Positions 62,424-64,000 of a stretch of 64,000 nucleotides of DNA are shown here, in pieces. The notes under the pieces are model-generated. The model made no database searches. It saw nothing but the letters and a program-made list of their open reading frames with translations, and had not been told where the DNA came from. Within the stretch, counting starts at the first letter, position 1. Every line of letters begins with the position of its first letter. Location of the stretch: the NCBI GenBank assembly GCA_902769535.1, contig CACXPH010000001.1, forward strand, positions 62,001 through 126,000, read 5' to 3'. Position numbers and translations under genes: made by a program. This DNA comes from an uncultured Bacteroidales bacterium. Lineage in GTDB: Bacteria; Bacteroidota; Bacteroidia; Bacteroidales; Paludibacteraceae.

Positions 62424-63226
62424 GCCATCACCTCTTCGAAATTCATGAACTGTCCGGATTCCCATAACTCGAATACCAAGTCATGCTCGCCGTCCATCAT
62501 CGCGATGGATTCTCCGGCTTCTACGAGAGCACCTTGTGCCTTAAGCGGTTTCGTTACGTGACGGTAGATAGCCGTCAGCGTACCGGCCTGCAGGACGATG
62601 CAGAACGTGTTATCTTCCAATCGCTCTGAACTCACGAGCGTTCCGCGTGCGACAGCCAGTACGTTCTCGTTCTTGGCGGTACGGATGGTCGTTCCATACA
62701 CACGCAGATCGGGCCGAGCGGCACTCATCACGGCACCGCGTACCGGTCGGCATAGTTGCCGTACCGAACGTGTGGATGCGTTATCGAAGAGCAACAAACG
62801 GTCGCGTTCCCGCTGCTCGTATTGGGACATGAAGGTCTCGGTAGCTTCGCTGGGTTCTGCCACGAGTTGCGCTTGCGTCACACGCTGCAGGCTATCCAGA
62901 TTCTGCACGCTGTCCAGATCAATCGTTCCGGCTGTGACTTGCTTGATCACGTCCAGGTACTGACGTTGGAGTATCAGGCTGGTCTGCAGTGAATCGACAC
63001 GCGCAGACTCCTGAATGAGTTGCTGGCGCAGACTGGCGCTGTAACCCGGTAGGATATTACGAATAGGCGTATAGACGATGAGCACGGACAGCAAGACGAT
63101 GAGTGCCACGATGGTGATCGTGATCACGCTAATCGCGCCCAACAGACTCACGCGGAAATGAAACACCTCGCGCAGCGTCAGGTCGTCCAGCATCGCCAAA
63201 CGATATTTATGTCTTTTTTCTGCCAT
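62417..63226 (-). CDS. Degenerate M23 (LytM-like) membrane protein
   Basis: A 269-residue protein with one N-terminal membrane helix (about 28-52), a coiled-coil spacer (about 60-135) and an M23-like domain (about 160-269, PVRGAVMSAARPD to DLVFELWESGQFMNFEE). The zinc ligands of LytM enzymes are missing: the HxxxD motif is replaced by residues around VYGTTI and the HxH by DLVFEL. It therefore cannot be a normal endopeptidase and may activate amidases or act structurally, like other degenerate LytM factors. Confidence 0.8.
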   Translation of the reverse strand: MAEKRHKYRLAMLDDLTLREVFHFRVSLLGAISVITITIVALIVLLSVLIVYTPIRNILPGYSASLRQQLIQESARVDSLQTSLILQRQYLDVIKQVTAGTIDLDSVQNLDSLQRVTQAQLVAEPSEATETFMSQYEQRERDRLLLFDNASTRSVRQLCRPVRGAVMSAARPDLRVYGTTIRTAKNENVLAVARGTLVSSERLEDNTFCIVLQAGTLTAIYRHVTKPLKAQGALVEAGESIAMMDGEHDLVFELWESGQFMNFEEVMAW

Positions 63227-63236
63227 TTTCTTTCTT

Positions 63237-63268
63237 TTCGAGATCGCGTGGTCACGAGATCACGATAG
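63237..63268. repeat. Octamer array at the fumarase stop
   Basis: TTCGAGAT, CGCGTGGT, CACGAGAT, CACGATAG; the TGA of the fumarase gene spans the last two units. Same core as the in-frame arrays in batB-C and batD. Confidence 0.8.
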
Positions 63269-64000
63269 TATCGTGCACCCCTCGCAGGGTTTGAGTTGTT
63301 TAAAGAAATCGTTACCCTTGTCGTCCACGAGGATGAAGGCCGGGAAGTTCTCTACTTCGATCTTCCAGATAGCCTCCATGCCCAGTTCCGGATACTCGAC
63401 GCACTCGATGGACTTGATATTGTTCTGCGCCAGGATAGCTGCCGGACCACCAATCGAACCGAGGTAGAAACCACCGTGTTTCTGGCAGGCGTTGGTGACG
63501 TCGATCGAGCGGTTACCCTTGGCGAGCATGATCATCGAACCGCCGTGATCCTGGAACTCATCTACGTACGGATCCATGCGGCCGGCCGTCGTCGGACCCA
63601 TCGAACCGCACGCCATGCCTGCCGGGGTCTTCGCCGGACCGGCATAGTAGATCGGATGGTTCTTGAGGTACTCCGGCATGGCCTCGCCCGCATCCAGGCG
63701 AGCCTTAATCTTCGCGTGCGCGATATCACGGCCGACGATGATCGTGCCGTTGAGAGACAGACGGGTACCGATCGGATACTTGGTTAGGATCGCACATACG
63801 TCCTTCATCGGTTGGTTGAGGTCGATACGTACGGCATCGCCTTCGCCTGCCTGACGGAGCTCTTCCGGAATGAGGGAAGCAGGGTTATTATCGAGTTTCT
63901 CAATCCATATACCGTCCTTGTTGATCTTACACTTGATGTTACGATCCGCAGAGCAGCTCACGCCGAGACCGATAGGACAACTTGCACCGTGACGCGGCAG
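63260..64000 (-). CDS. Class I fumarate hydratase (C-terminal part)
   Basis: The visible 246 residues are the C-terminal half of the iron-sulfur class I fumarase: [19 protein letters not shown] with a cluster Cys, [35 protein letters not shown] in part, GRMDPYVD and [10 protein letters not shown]. It converts fumarate and malate. The gene continues past base 64000; the GTG at 63961 is internal. The last residues CEGCTILS end in an octamer array. Confidence 0.93.
   Translation of the reverse strand: MPRHGASCPIGLGVSCSADRNIKCKINKDGIWIEKLDNNPASLIPEELRQAGEGDAVRIDLNQPMKDVCAILTKYPIGTRLSLNGTIIVGRDIAHAKIKARLDAGEAMPEYLKNHPIYYAGPAKTPAGMACGSMGPTTAGRMDPYVDEFQDHGGSMIMLAKGNRSIDVTNACQKHGGFYLGSIGGPAAILAQNNIKSIECVEYPELGMEAIWKIEVENFPAFILVDDKGNDFFKQLKPCEGCTILS

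Overview
The window is chromosomal DNA of an uncultured-type member of the Bacteroidales (phylum Bacteroidota). The evidence is the gene content: two TonB-dependent receptors with carboxypeptidase-like N-terminal domains, the Bat (aerotolerance) operon, a DAHP synthase/chorismate mutase fusion, DUF4301, DUF5686, DUF4249, DUF4293 and DUF5020 proteins. Promoters also follow the Bacteroidota pattern (TTTG or TTG, a 20-nt spacer, TAnnTTTG), and Shine-Dalgarno sequences are nearly absent. No rRNA, tRNA, insertion sequence, prophage or CRISPR array was seen. I cannot assign a genus.

Layout. 1-964: end of a DUF4301 gene. 1026-6690 (minus): S1/P1 nuclease, TonB receptor, surface-type lipoprotein and Tsx-like DUF5020 barrel, a plausible nucleic-acid scavenging operon. 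6919-12044 (plus): small lipoprotein, DAHP synthase-chorismate mutase, DUF5686 outer-membrane protein, small beta-barrel. 12206-21745 (minus): one 9.5-kb gene for a 3179-residue secreted protein of about 30 cadherin-like repeats and two PCMD-like domains. 22145-24364: secreted Ig-like protein. 24486-32760: moxR-DUF58-bat operon with batB and batC fused, behind a sigma-54-like promoter. 32699-39374 (minus): Ser-rich lipoprotein, the rimP-nusA-infB translation/transcription operon and a DUF2059-like protein. 39815-43964 (minus): a small defence island with a restriction-methylase fusion, a hairpin cluster, a zeta-like toxin with a 51-aa partner, and the leftover C-terminal tail of a lost secreted protein. 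44160-51751 (plus): WG-repeat-like protein, mfd, kdsB, deoD, yidC. 51710-64000: hypothetical protein, 31-aa membrane peptide, LytTR regulator, rlmN, MscS channel, DUF4293, sugar acetyltransferase, DUF4249/TonB receptor pair, rseP, dxr, degenerate M23 protein and the end of a class I fumarase.

The most unusual thing here is not a gene. The sequence is peppered with very short tandem arrays, usually 3-6 units of 7, 8, 9 or 11 bp with a fixed 4-5 base core. They occur between genes, at start and stop codons, and in frame inside conserved enzymes (Mfd, DAHP synthase-CM, Dxr, DUF58, BatB-C, BatD, BatE). A related class consists of roughly 21-nt hairpin units separated by AATGAT. Their stems differ in sequence but keep pairing, and they lie inside the mfd and aroA-type genes. 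Mfd alone carries eight such insertions. Compared with remembered Bacteroides homologues, the arrays often replace native residues with little change of length. This looks like an active, protein-tolerated repeat-generating process, and I regard it as the best candidate for an undescribed system in this window.
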